Shown piece after piece: positions 1 to 8,627 of a stretch of 64,000 bases of DNA. The position numbers and the translations under genes are program-made. How positions within the stretch are numbered: the stretch's first letter is position 1; each line of letters begins with the position of its first letter. The stretch is from Schauerella aestuarii (GTDB lineage: Bacteria > Pseudomonadota > Gammaproteobacteria > Burkholderiales > Burkholderiaceae_B). The notes beneath the pieces are model-generated. The model made no database searches. It worked only from the letters and a program-made list of their open reading frames with translations, and was not told the origin of the DNA. Location: positions 310,001 through 374,000 of the forward strand of contig NZ_SIZW01000039.1 in the NCBI RefSeq assembly GCF_009866805.1, given 5' to 3'.

Positions 1-10
1 CAACGGCTAC

Positions 11-36
11 GGCAAACGGCAAACGGCAAACGGCAG
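11..36. repeat. short 7-bp tandem repeat (GGCAAAC, three units plus a partial)
   Basis: Three head-to-tail copies of GGCAAAC at 11-31 are followed by a partial copy. They lie in a noncoding stretch at the left edge of the window, downstream of the RAYT-like gene. No function can be read from it. Confidence 0.7.
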
Positions 37-145
37 GCGCCAAGCGATAAGCCACTAAAACCGGCAATTGGTGCGACAAGCGACAGGTGAGTGGCAGGCG
101 TCCGCTCCAAGCGAACCGCGATCGAAGGCGTTGATGGAAATTGCT

Positions 146-217
146 TTCAGACCTTCAGACCTTCAGACCTTCAGACCTTCAGACCTTCAAACCTTCAGAC
201 CTTCAAACCTTCAGGCC
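146..217. repeat. 8-bp tandem repeat (TTCAGACC), about nine units
   Basis: Nine consecutive 8-bp units run from 146 to 217. Six read TTCAGACC, two (186-193 and 202-209) read TTCAAACC, and the last is TTCAGGCC. The TGA stop codon of the minus-strand RAYT-like gene (211-213) lies in the last unit, so the array starts at the gene's end and runs through its 3' untranslated region. It is a simple-sequence tract liable to slipped-strand change; it has no spacers and is not a CRISPR array. Confidence 0.9.
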
Positions 218-921
218 GCCGGCAGATCGATGGGTGGCTTCTTGGGCGGGCGGCCGCGTCGGCCAGGGGCGACGCGGCGGCTGGCCACATGAGAAAGGCT
301 GTCGATGAAGGACGCGCCGCCAAGGGCCCATTGACCGAGCACGGCCTGATCGATGCGTGCGAGATCGCTGCGGGACAGGCCTTCGGCCAGGCGACGGCGA
401 TAATTGGCCTGGCGATCGAAAGGCGTATTGCCGCACGCCCAATAGTCGGCGTGGTCGGCCAGCCAGTGCGAAGCACTGTGCAGACCACCGGTGTGTCCGG
501 CCGCCGATGACCAGGGCCAGTTTTCTGGATCGTGGGGCGGTTGCGCACGCGCAGGATAGGTTTCGAGCCAGACCAGCGCAGGCAATACCCAGGTGCCGGG
601 TTCGATCAAAGCCGAACGATAACGCCCGGCAAACACGCGCCCGCTGCGCAGCCGGGCAGCGAGATTGCGCCCCAACGTCTGCATCAGGCGCGGCAAGCCG
701 TCTTCATCGGTGGGCGTGGCGAGCAGCAAGATGCGATCGGTGGCGAGCAGCCAGCCATGCACGGCCACCTTGTGCTTGGCACCGGCCTCGCCCAACCAGC
801 CCATCAGGGGGTTGAGAATATCCGCCGGTGTGGGTTGCGACGCCGTGGCCAACGGATGCACAAAATTGGCTTGAACCAATTGCGGGAGTCCTGGGGCATA
901 GAGGCGTGGCAGGCGTGCCAT
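211..921 (-). CDS. RAYT/Y1-transposase-like protein lacking the HUH and tyrosine residues
   Basis: This 236-residue protein matches REP-associated tyrosine transposases (IS200-like Y1 family, TnpA_REP) along its length: an N-terminal MARLPRLYAPGLPQ block, a core ending in LLATP (about residues 50-70), a GRYRSALIE block (about 99-107), PWSSAAGH and a GNTPFDRQ block. Family members carry an N-H-V-H-L-L metal-binding HUH motif and a catalytic Tyr in an R-Y-I-E-L-N-P helix. Here the HUH position reads TDRILLL (61-67) and the Tyr position reads VWLETYP with Trp118. Both catalytic elements are therefore gone while the frame is open and the fold blocks are kept, which suggests a domesticated DNA-binding protein and not a decaying gene. 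The tail has an AT-hook-like GRRGRPPKKP. The start is ATG at 921 with no clear ribosome site. It is divergent from adhC. Confidence 0.75.
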   Translation of the reverse strand: MARLPRLYAPGLPQLVQANFVHPLATASQPTPADILNPLMGWLGEAGAKHKVAVHGWLLATDRILLLATPTDEDGLPRLMQTLGRNLAARLRSGRVFAGRYRSALIEPGTWVLPALVWLETYPARAQPPHDPENWPWSSAAGHTGGLHSASHWLADHADYWACGNTPFDRQANYRRRLAEGLSRSDLARIDQAVLGQWALGGASFIDSLSHVASRRVAPGRRGRPPKKPPIDLPAA

Positions 922-1049
922 GATGGGTGTGGGCTGAGAGTGCTGACGGCTTGAGCCGTGACGGCGCAGGTTAACATTGAGCGTAATGTTACTGCTGTAT
1001 TTTCCATCTCGGACAGTGGTAAGAACCCCCCCATTTGCAGGAGACCCTC

Positions 1050-2156
1050 ATGAAAACCAAAGCTGCTATCGCTTGGAAGGCCGGCGCGCCCCTCACGATC
1101 GAGGACGTCGAGCTTGAAGGTCCCAAGGCGGGCGAAGTTCTGCTCGAAATCAAGGCCACAGGCGTTTGCCACACCGATTACTACACGCTGTCCGGCGCGG
1201 ACCCGGAAGGTATTTTTCCGTCGATCCTGGGCCATGAAGGCGCCGGTGTCGTGCTCGAAACCGGACCCGGCGTCTCGTCGCTGAAGGCCGGCGACCACGT
1301 CATTCCGCTCTATACCCCCGAGTGCCGCCAGTGCAAATTCTGCCTCTCGCGCAAAACCAATTTGTGCCAGGCGATCCGCACCACGCAGGGCAAGGGTCTG
1401 ATGCCCGACGGCACGTCGCGCTTCAAGGTGGGCGGCAAGTCCGTCCATCACTACATGGGCACGTCCACCTTCTCGAACCACATCGTGGTGCCCGAGATCG
1501 CGCTGGCCAAGATCCGCGACGACGCACCCTTCGACAAGGTCTGCTACATCGGCTGCGGCGTGACCACCGGCGTGGGCGCCGTGGTGTATTCGGCTCAAGT
1601 AGAGGCGGGGGCCAACGTGGTCGTTTTCGGCCTGGGCGGGATCGGTCTGAACGTGATCCAGGGCGCCAAGATGGTGGGTGCAGACAAGATCATCGGTGTC
1701 GATCTCAATCCGGAACGTGAAGCGCTCGCCCGCAAGTTCGGCATGACGCACTTCATCAACCCGAAAGAAGTCGAAAACGTGGTCGACCACATCGTGCAAT
1801 TGACCGACGGCGGTGCCGACTATTCGTTCGAATGCATCGGCAACACCAAGGTGATGCGTCAGGCGCTCGAGTGCTGCCACAAGGGATGGGGCGAGTGCTA
1901 CATCATCGGTGTGGCGGCAGCCGGCGAAGAAATCGCGACGCGCCCGTTTCAGCTGGTCACCGGCCGTCAATGGAAGGGCTCGGCTTTCGGCGGCGCTCGC
2001 GGCCGCACCGATGTACCGAAGATCGTCGACTGGTACATGGAAGGCAAGCTCAACATCGACGACCTCATCACGCACACACTCAAGCTGGAAGACATCAACC
2101 GCGGCTTCGACCTGATGAAGAGCGGCGAATCCATCCGTTCGGTCGTGGTGTTTTGA
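1050..2156 (+). CDS. adhC: S-(hydroxymethyl)glutathione dehydrogenase / class III alcohol dehydrogenase
   Basis: This 368-residue zinc-dependent dehydrogenase oxidises S-hydroxymethylglutathione, the spontaneous adduct of formaldehyde and glutathione, to S-formylglutathione with NAD+. Catalytic zinc ligands Cys40 and His62 (GHEGAG) are visible, as are the structural-zinc cysteines 92, 95, 98 and 106 (ECRQCKFCLSRKTNLC). A Rossmann GLGGIGLNVIQGAK motif follows the CGVTTG block. The start at 1050 is preferred over an in-frame upstream codon because CAGGAG (1038-1043) precedes it and the product then begins MKTKAAIAWK as in the family. Its stop overlaps the fghA start (TGATG), so the two are translationally coupled and form the cytosolic formaldehyde detoxification pathway. 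Confidence 0.96.
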   Translation: MKTKAAIAWKAGAPLTIEDVELEGPKAGEVLLEIKATGVCHTDYYTLSGADPEGIFPSILGHEGAGVVLETGPGVSSLKAGDHVIPLYTPECRQCKFCLSRKTNLCQAIRTTQGKGLMPDGTSRFKVGGKSVHHYMGTSTFSNHIVVPEIALAKIRDDAPFDKVCYIGCGVTTGVGAVVYSAQVEAGANVVVFGLGGIGLNVIQGAKMVGADKIIGVDLNPEREALARKFGMTHFINPKEVENVVDHIVQLTDGGADYSFECIGNTKVMRQALECCHKGWGECYIIGVAAAGEEIATRPFQLVTGRQWKGSAFGGARGRTDVPKIVDWYMEGKLNIDDLITHTLKLEDINRGFDLMKSGESIRSVVVF

Positions 2157-3019
2157 TGGCGGCGAAGCTTGAACAATTGAGCGCTCACCGCTGTCATGGC
2201 GGCTGGCAGCGCTTCTATCGTCATGATTCGGCCGAGATCGGACTGCCGATGCGGTTTTCGGTGTTCGTGCCGCCGCAAGCGGCCCATGGACCAGTGCCGG
2301 CCCTGATCTATCTGGCCGGGCTTACCTGCACCGAGGAGACTTTCGCGACCAAGGCCGGCGCGCAGCGGCTGGCCGCCGAGCTCGGGATCATGCTGATTGC
2401 GCCCGATACCAGCCCGCGCGGCGCCGGCGTGCCCGGGGAAGACGAGGCGTGGGATTTCGGCACCGGCGCGGGGTTTTACCTCGACGCCACCAAGGATCCC
2501 TGGAAGCAGCACTATCGGATGTTCAGCTACATCACCGACGAGTTGCACGCCCTTGTGTGCGGCACCCTCGGCGCCGATCCCGCCCGAATCGGCATTTTCG
2601 GACACTCGATGGGTGGCCACGGCGCGTTGACGCTGGCCTTGCGCACGAACGGCCAGTACCGGTCGGTGTCGGCGTTTGCGCCAATCGCGGCACCCAGCCA
2701 GTGTCCGTGGGGCGAAAAGGCGTTCGGCGGCTATCTCGGCGATGATCGTGCCGCATGGGCACGGTACGACGCGACGGCCCTGATCGAAAAGGCGGGGAAA
2801 GCGGTGTATCCCGACGGCATCCTGATCGACCAGGGTGAAGCCGACCAATTCCTGCCTACACAACTGCATCCGGACGCCTTTGCGGCCGCTTGTTCTGCCG
2901 CCGGCCAGCCGCTCACACTGCGCCGTCATGCCGATTACGACCACGGCTACTACTTCATCTCCACGTTCATGGATGATCACATCCGCTTTCATGCGGAGCG
3001 TCTTGGCGTAAACGGCTGA
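2156..3019 (+). CDS. fghA: S-formylglutathione hydrolase
   Basis: This 287-residue alpha/beta-hydrolase of the esterase D family hydrolyses S-formylglutathione to formate and glutathione, the second step after AdhC. The nucleophile elbow is GHSMGG with Ser151. The acid and base are likely the Asp of IDQGEADQFL and the His of YDHGYYFIS near the C terminus. The TCTEETF and FYLDATKDPW blocks are typical of the family and the length is normal. The ATG at 2156 overlaps the adhC stop by one base, which fixes the start and supports one transcript for both enzymes. Confidence 0.95.
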   Translation: MAAKLEQLSAHRCHGGWQRFYRHDSAEIGLPMRFSVFVPPQAAHGPVPALIYLAGLTCTEETFATKAGAQRLAAELGIMLIAPDTSPRGAGVPGEDEAWDFGTGAGFYLDATKDPWKQHYRMFSYITDELHALVCGTLGADPARIGIFGHSMGGHGALTLALRTNGQYRSVSAFAPIAAPSQCPWGEKAFGGYLGDDRAAWARYDATALIEKAGKAVYPDGILIDQGEADQFLPTQLHPDAFAAACSAAGQPLTLRRHADYDHGYYFISTFMDDHIRFHAERLGVNG

Positions 3020-3059
3020 CCTATACTGACCGGCCAGTCATCCCTCGGAGTGTCAGTCG

Positions 3060-3749
3060 GTGATCAACGGTCTTGCGCCATACCTGTGGGTCGTTCTGGC
3101 AGCGGCTATCGTGTTTCTGCCGGGATTGATGATGCTGTTCGGGCGCGGCGGGCCGCGCGACGCTGCCGGGCGCAAGACATTCCGATTTCGTCCGATTCGG
3201 CGTTTCATCGGCTTGCTATTGCTGGCGCTAGGCGGCGTGTGCCTGCTGCTTGCCCTGTCGATTTTCCAGTTTCTGCGTCTGACCGACGATGCGCCGGTCG
3301 CCCAGATCGTGTTGAAGGAAGACGGGCCACAGCGTTACACCATGACGGCCACGGTGCCCCACGTCGGCGCACGCGACTACGCGATCGCCGGCGATCAATG
3401 GCAAATCGAAGGCCGGGTGCTGCGTTGGCGGTTGCCGGCGCTGATGGCGGGCTTGCCGCCGCTGTATCGTCTGGAACGGGTGTCGGGACGTTATAGCGAT
3501 ATCGAGCAGGAACGGACCGGCACGCGCACGGTCTATCCCCTCGATGACTGGACGGTGCCGGATCTGGGTACCCTGCGCCGCAGGTTCCCGAATTGGCTGC
3601 CGTTTGTGGACGTGGTGTTCGGAAGCGGGGCTTACATGCCGATGTTCGACGGCGCGCGTTATCAGGTGTTCATGGATCCGCGGGGCGCCCTGTTTGTGCG
3701 GCCGGCCGACGACGCCACCAAGTTCAGGCTGGTGCAGCACGGATTTTGA
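3060..3749 (+). CDS. membrane protein of unknown function with two N-terminal TM segments
   Basis: This 229-residue protein has two hydrophobic segments near the N terminus (about residues 8-28 and 50-70), separated by a basic loop (RGGPRDAAGRKTFRFRPIRR). The second segment leads into about 155 polar residues rich in beta-like stretches that would be periplasmic. Similar proteins are sometimes annotated as 'cation/multidrug efflux pump' in Burkholderiales, but nothing here shows transport and I assign no function. The start is GTG at 3060, with TCGGAG at 3045-3050. A TATACT hexamer at 3022-3027 could be a -10 box. The gene lies between fghA and rpoH in the same orientation. Confidence 0.75.
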   Translation: MINGLAPYLWVVLAAAIVFLPGLMMLFGRGGPRDAAGRKTFRFRPIRRFIGLLLLALGGVCLLLALSIFQFLRLTDDAPVAQIVLKEDGPQRYTMTATVPHVGARDYAIAGDQWQIEGRVLRWRLPALMAGLPPLYRLERVSGRYSDIEQERTGTRTVYPLDDWTVPDLGTLRRRFPNWLPFVDVVFGSGAYMPMFDGARYQVFMDPRGALFVRPADDATKFRLVQHGF

Positions 3750-3811
3750 GCCTGGAGCCGCCGCTCGATTTAATCCCATCGGGTGAACTTTGGTGCGGCG
3801 CAACGGTCCTA

Positions 3812-3838
3812 TTAGCACTCACAATTGCGGAGTGCTAA
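3812..3838 (+). promoter_or_regulatory. CIRCE operator (HrcA-binding) upstream of rpoH
   Basis: The sequence is an exact match to the CIRCE consensus TTAGCACTC-N9-GAGTGCTAA: left arm 3812-3820, spacer 3821-3829, right arm 3830-3838. It ends 46 bp before the rpoH start. TAAGAT at 3836-3841 overlaps the right arm and could be a -10 box, with TTAGCA of the left arm as -35 (18 bp spacing), so HrcA binding would cover the promoter. hrcA itself is not in the window. Confidence 0.93.
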
Positions 3839-3884
3839 GATAAACTCAATGAGTACTACAGCTTGCTTTTCGGAGGCTCAAACC

Positions 3885-4769
<885 letters not shown>

Positions 4770-4798
4770 GGCGCGGTGCCGAGGGTGCACACCCACGA

Positions 4799-4822
4799 CG
4801 GGGATCCAGGGATCCCCGTTTT
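4799..4822 (+). terminator. Rho-independent terminator of rpoH
   Basis: A perfect 8-bp stem CGGGGATC/GATCCCCG (4799-4806 with 4811-4818) and a 4-nt loop are followed by TTTT. It lies 29 bp after the rpoH stop. Confidence 0.85.
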
Positions 4823-5006
4823 GCATGGTGGTCGCCGGCTGCGACAGACCCCACCAGCACTTTTTTGTCTTGAAGCCGGTGCTTCATAAATTGATACACA
4901 GTCGGGCCGAAATTTTTCGTGGAACGGGAAACTTAACGCCCCCGAGACCACCTAACTTGATGTGGATAGCGTGTGGTGAGCTTCAGGCTTTGCGCTGCTG
5001 TCTTGT
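4823..5006. other. intergenic stretch, possible promoter and 5' part of a small RNA
   Basis: No credible coding sequence is seen. The stretch lies between the rpoH terminator and the structured RNA candidate at 5007-5085. A small hairpin GAAGC-CGGT-GCTTC occurs near 4873-4886. TTGTCT followed 16 bp later by TAAATT (about 4868-4895) is a weak sigma-70-like pair that could start a transcript near 4900. The promoter assignment is speculative. Confidence 0.35.
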
Positions 5007-5085
5007 CATCCGTCTCGGCTTCTCCTCTTTCCCCTCCCCTATGAGACGGGTGCTTGCGGGGCCCCTCAGGGGGCCCCGATTTTTA
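5007..5085 (+). ncRNA. candidate small RNA: stem-loop with C/U-rich loop plus strong terminator
   Basis: A 10-bp stem (5007-5016 with 5043-5052, one G-U pair) closes a 26-nt loop at 5017-5042. The loop is almost all pyrimidine and contains CTTCTCCTC and CCCCTCCCC, complementary to Shine-Dalgarno sequences. A strong intrinsic terminator follows at 5057-5085. There is no plus-strand gene between the rpoH terminator and this one, and the next gene (cpdA) is on the opposite strand, so the terminator must belong to a noncoding transcript. The 5' end is unknown; a start near 4900 or near 4990 would give about 185 or 95 nt. The layout is typical of trans-acting, Hfq-type sRNAs. I do not recognise a named family. 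Confidence 0.55.
5057..5085 (+). terminator. strong Rho-independent terminator with no upstream gene on its strand
   Basis: A 9-bp perfect stem CGGGGCCCC/GGGGCCCCG (5057-5065 with 5070-5078) with loop TCAG is followed by ATTTTTAT. The U-tract lies on the plus strand only; for the minus strand there is no T-run on the far side, so it does not serve cpdA. Confidence 0.85.
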
Positions 5086-5144
5086 TGGGCGCCGCCGATG
5101 CGTGCCCGTGCGAAAGCCCGGTGCCCGCAGGCGAAAGCCGAGCA

Positions 5145-5924
5145 TTACTTACCGTCCACGCGCACCACGCTCGTCGCAATCGATCCGTCGTCATATAGCT
5201 TCAACCACCGATAGCCGGGCGATTGCGCATCCTGCACGACTTGGCCGTCGCGGATCGCGAATTGAAACGATGTGGCGGGGGTGGTGAGCATCCGCATGTT
5301 GTCGAGCCGGCAATCGAAGGCCTGATGCACATGGCCCCACATCAGCACGCGCGCCTGTCTCCAGGCGGTCAGATGCTGCAGCAGAATGCGGGCGTTGCCG
5401 AGCATCATGCGGTCGTCGAATGTGGAGTCGGTCTGCACCGGATTGTGGTGCAGCGCCACGAGGATGTGCCGTTCGCCGGCGTCCGCCACGGCAGCGTCCA
5501 GTTTGGCGAACTCGATGCCGCTCAGGCGGCCGCCGCCCTGACCGGCAATGGTCGAGTCGAGCGTGACGATGCGCCAGTTGCCCACATCGGTCACGCTGGG
5601 GGTCCAGTCACGCAAGCTTGCACGCAACTGCGCCCCGTCATCCTTGTTGCCCGGCAATACGCGGATCACGGGCGCCATCGCCTGCACGCGCTCGGCAAAG
5701 CGCCGGTAGGCGGCTTCTGAACCATCATGGGCGATATCGCCCGTTACCAGCAGCACGTCCGGCTGATGCCCGTCGCGCGCAATCTGCGCACACACCTGCG
5801 CGAGCGTGTGCTCGGGCAGCACGCCGCGCAGTTCCGCGTGCGCGTCGGCCAGCAGGTGGCAGTCGGTGATCTGAACGAGCAATATGGGGGCGCCGGCATC
5901 CCGGCGGCGGTCGTCGGCAGCCAC
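5145..5924 (-). CDS. cpdA: 3',5'-cyclic-AMP phosphodiesterase (CpdA/Icc, calcineurin-like)
   Basis: This 259-residue class III cyclic nucleotide phosphodiesterase converts cAMP to AMP in the cytosol. Binuclear metal motifs are present: D21-C-H23, GD63 (VTGDIAHD), GN93, HH (159-160) and GHVH (198-200). The usual GNH(D/E) motif reads GNKDD, so the histidine that assists catalysis in the superfamily is Lys94; activity may be altered. The start is GTG at 5924 because AGGAG lies 5 nt upstream on the minus strand. It diverges from the antiporter gene with a C-terminal cyclic-nucleotide-binding-like domain (173-bp spacer). Confidence 0.88.
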   Translation of the reverse strand: MAADDRRRDAGAPILLVQITDCHLLADAHAELRGVLPEHTLAQVCAQIARDGHQPDVLLVTGDIAHDGSEAAYRRFAERVQAMAPVIRVLPGNKDDGAQLRASLRDWTPSVTDVGNWRIVTLDSTIAGQGGGRLSGIEFAKLDAAVADAGERHILVALHHNPVQTDSTFDDRMMLGNARILLQHLTAWRQARVLMWGHVHQAFDCRLDNMRMLTTPATSFQFAIRDGQVVQDAQSPGYRWLKLYDDGSIATSVVRVDGK

Positions 5925-6097
5925 TCGGGCTCCTGCAAAATGACTCGGGAACGTACGTTACTCAAAAAACGGCGCCGTCGCGTCGAATCTGCCGCCGTCT
6001 GCGTAACGAAACGTGCTGCGCGCGCATGGCCGCCCGTAAAAATCCCGTATCCTTGGCTCGGGGATCTGTGTAGCCAGGGAAGGTTGGACACGCGATT

Positions 6098-8593
6098 ATG
6101 AATGTCGGGTTTATTGTTTTTGGGCTGGCGGGCTTGTTGACGCTGGTGTGCTTCATGCCGCCCCTTGCCGGCCGCTTGAAGTTGCCGTATTCGGTGCTGT
6201 TGGCCATCGTCGGCTGCGTGCTCGGCATCATCGTGCATGTGCACGGCTGGGCGCCGCCGCCGTTGGCCTATTTTCTCGATTCGCTCGAAACCTTCGAGAT
6301 CTCGTCCGAGACGTTTCTCACGGTTTTCCTGCCGGTGCTGCTCTTCGAAACAGCACTCGCGATGAACGTGCGGCGCCTGATGGATGATATTGGCCCCATC
6401 CTCATGATGGCGATCGTGGCCGTGCTGGTGTGCACGGTGGTCGTGGGCTTCGCGCTGCAGTTGGTGTCGTCCTACAGTCTGCTGGTATGCCTGCTGCTGG
6501 GGGCCATCGTGGCCACGACCGATCCGGTCGCGGTGGTCGGCATCTTTCGGGAAGTGGGGGCGCCCAAGCGCCTGACGACCCTCGTCGAGGGCGAAAGCCT
6601 GTTCAACGATGCGGCCTCGATCGCGCTGTACTCCGTGCTGCTGGCTGCTGTGGGTGGTGGCGAAAAAGTCTCGGCCGGCAATGTTGCGGGCGACTTCATC
6701 GTTCACTTCGTCGGGGGCGGTCTGGCGGGCTTCATCATGGGCCGCATTGCCTGCTATCTGTTTTCCTGGCTGCGCGGCTGGCCTACCGCCGAGATCACGC
6801 TCACGCTGACGCTGGCCTATCTCTCGTTTTACGTCTCCGAGCATTACCTGGATGTGTCGGGTGTGGTCGCCACGGTGATCGCCGGCCTGGTGGTGGGGTC
6901 GACCGGGCGTACGCGCATGTCGCCCACCACGTTCGAGTTTCTTGAAAGTGCGTGGAGCCAGTTCGGCTTTTGGGCCAACTCGCTGATCTTCCTGTTTGCG
7001 GCCATGTTGATTCCGCAATTGATGGCCGATGCCACGATGCAGGATGTGTTTCTGATCGGCGTGTTGTTCGTCGTGACGCTGGTGGCACGCGCAATCGTTG
7101 TATTCGGTTTGTTGCCGCTGCTGGGCATGACGCGGTTTGGCACGAAGGTGAGTAACCCCTACAAAACCGTGATGCTGTGGGGCGGCTTGCGCGGCGCGGT
7201 GTCGCTGGCATTGGCGCTGGCCGTCACCGAGCAGCAGAACGTGCCCGAGGACGCGCGCCAGTTCATCGCCGTGGCCACCACCGGTTATGTGTTGCTGACG
7301 CTGTTTGTGAACGGCATCAGCCTGCGGCCCTTGATACGCACGTTGGGTTTGAACGAGCTCTCGTCGATCGAGCGCACCATTCGTAATCAGGCGCTCACGG
7401 TCACGCTCGAAGATCTGCAAGGCAAGACCGACGAGATTGCCGCCCGGGAGCACATCGGCGCAGAGGCGCAGGCGCGCATCCATGCGGTATTCGACGCGAG
7501 TCTGGCGAGTGTGCACGATGCGCAGGTGGCGCATATGTCCGAAGCGCAACGCGTCAGTGTGGGCCTGGCCATCGTGGCGCAGCGCGAAACGGAAATGTTC
7601 TTCGACATCCTGAAGGCGCAACTGGTCGACTGGCGTACCGCCGAAACGTTGCTGGCGCGCGCCGAACGTCTCGAAGACGCCATCCGCACCGGCGGGCTGG
7701 AAGGCTTCGAGGCCGCGATCGCCCACGACGTGCGGTATTCGCGCGGGTTTCGTCTGGCGTTGCGGGTGCACTATATGTTTGGCTTCCAGCATTGGCTGGC
7801 GCGCGAACTGGGGCAACGGTTCGTCAATCTGCGCACCAAGCGATCGGTCGCGCAGCGCCTGTGCAGCTTTACGCGCGAGCAGATTCAGCCGTTGCTCGGC
7901 GAGGCCGCTGCGCAACGCATCGTCGAGATCCACCAGCGGCGGCTGGATATGATCGAAAACGCCCTCCAGGCCCTCGATCTGCAATACCCCGCGTATGCGC
8001 TGTGGCTGCAGGAGAGCTATCTGGGCCGCGTGGCGCGCGAGCTGGAACGCATGCGCTACCGCGACATGCTCGATCAATTTCTGATCAGCGGCGAGGTCTA
8101 TGCCGATCTGATGGCGCAGTTGAAAGACCGCTGGCGGCACATCGATACGCACCCGCCGCTGGATATCGAGCTCGGCAATGCCGATCTGATTCAGCGTGTA
8201 CCGCTCTTCGAAGGCCTGAGCGCGGATTCGCTGCGCGCCATCAGTCGCCTGCTCAGGCCACGCCTTGCGCTACCCGACCAGCCGATTCTGTCGAAGGGGG
8301 CAATGGAGATGTGCTTTGTGGCATCCGGCGCGGTCACGGTGCACCTGCCGGACGGCACCGATGCCGAGCTTGGCAGCGGCGAGTTTTTCGGCGAATTGGC
8401 GCTATTGGGCAAGGAGGATCTCGTGCCCATCGTCACCTCGCTGGGGTACAGCCGGTTGCTGATGCTCTCGGAGCGCGACTTCCGCGCGCTGCTGGCGCGC
8501 GATCCCGATCTGCGCGAACGGATCGAAAAGGTGGCGAAGCAACGGCTGCGCGCCATCGAGGTGTGGCGGCAGTTTTCGGGGCAGCAGGGCTGA
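6098..8593 (+). CDS. CPA1-family Na+/H+ antiporter with C-terminal cyclic-nucleotide-binding-like domain
   Basis: This 831-residue inner-membrane protein has about 12 transmembrane segments in residues 1-410. CPA1 (NhaP/SOS1-like) motifs are TDPVAVVGIFREVG, the ion-binding VEGESLFNDAASIALY and WGGLRGAVSLALAL. A cytoplasmic tail of about 270 mostly helical residues follows, then a cNMP-type domain (about 700-825) starting VPLFEGLSADSLRAISR, with a phosphate-binding-cassette remnant GEFFGELALL near residue 760. The cassette Arg that contacts the cyclic phosphate (P-R-A) is not seen; the aligned stretch reads KEDLVPIV. The domain may therefore sense another ligand or only regulate by contact. 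The architecture resembles plant SOS1. It is divergent from cpdA. Confidence 0.88.
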   Translation: MNVGFIVFGLAGLLTLVCFMPPLAGRLKLPYSVLLAIVGCVLGIIVHVHGWAPPPLAYFLDSLETFEISSETFLTVFLPVLLFETALAMNVRRLMDDIGPILMMAIVAVLVCTVVVGFALQLVSSYSLLVCLLLGAIVATTDPVAVVGIFREVGAPKRLTTLVEGESLFNDAASIALYSVLLAAVGGGEKVSAGNVAGDFIVHFVGGGLAGFIMGRIACYLFSWLRGWPTAEITLTLTLAYLSFYVSEHYLDVSGVVATVIAGLVVGSTGRTRMSPTTFEFLESAWSQFGFWANSLIFLFAAMLIPQLMADATMQDVFLIGVLFVVTLVARAIVVFGLLPLLGMTRFGTKVSNPYKTVMLWGGLRGAVSLALALAVTEQQNVPEDARQFIAVATTGYVLLTLFVNGISLRPLIRTLGLNELSSIERTIRNQALTVTLEDLQGKTDEIAAREHIGAEAQARIHAVFDASLASVHDAQVAHMSEAQRVSVGLAIVAQRETEMFFDILKAQLVDWRTAETLLARAERLEDAIRTGGLEGFEAAIAHDVRYSRGFRLALRVHYMFGFQHWLARELGQRFVNLRTKRSVAQRLCSFTREQIQPLLGEAAAQRIVEIHQRRLDMIENALQALDLQYPAYALWLQESYLGRVARELERMRYRDMLDQFLISGEVYADLMAQLKDRWRHIDTHPPLDIELGNADLIQRVPLFEGLSADSLRAISRLLRPRLALPDQPILSKGAMEMCFVASGAVTVHLPDGTDAELGSGEFFGELALLGKEDLVPIVTSLGYSRLLMLSERDFRALLARDPDLRERIEKVAKQRLRAIEVWRQFSGQQG

Positions 8594-8627
8594 TTGAAAG
8601 GCGGCGCGGCGAGCGCCACCCGCCGCT

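Noticed and set aside
146-217. CRISPR array
   Set aside because: The units are 8 bp, directly adjacent and without spacers, and no cas genes are present.
4823-5085. 6S RNA (ssrS) as identity of the small RNA candidate
   Set aside because: 6S RNA forms one long bulged duplex with a central open bubble; here there is a single stem with a pyrimidine loop and a separate terminator.
4825-5214. 129-codon plus-strand open frame downstream of rpoH
   Set aside because: It runs through the small-RNA stem and its terminator and into the antisense of cpdA, with no ribosome site or family match.
5744-8152. 802-codon open frame on the minus strand opposite the antiporter gene
   Set aside because: It is a GC-driven antisense frame: the composition is His/Arg/Gln-rich without domain motifs, and the plus strand has a clear CPA1 antiporter.
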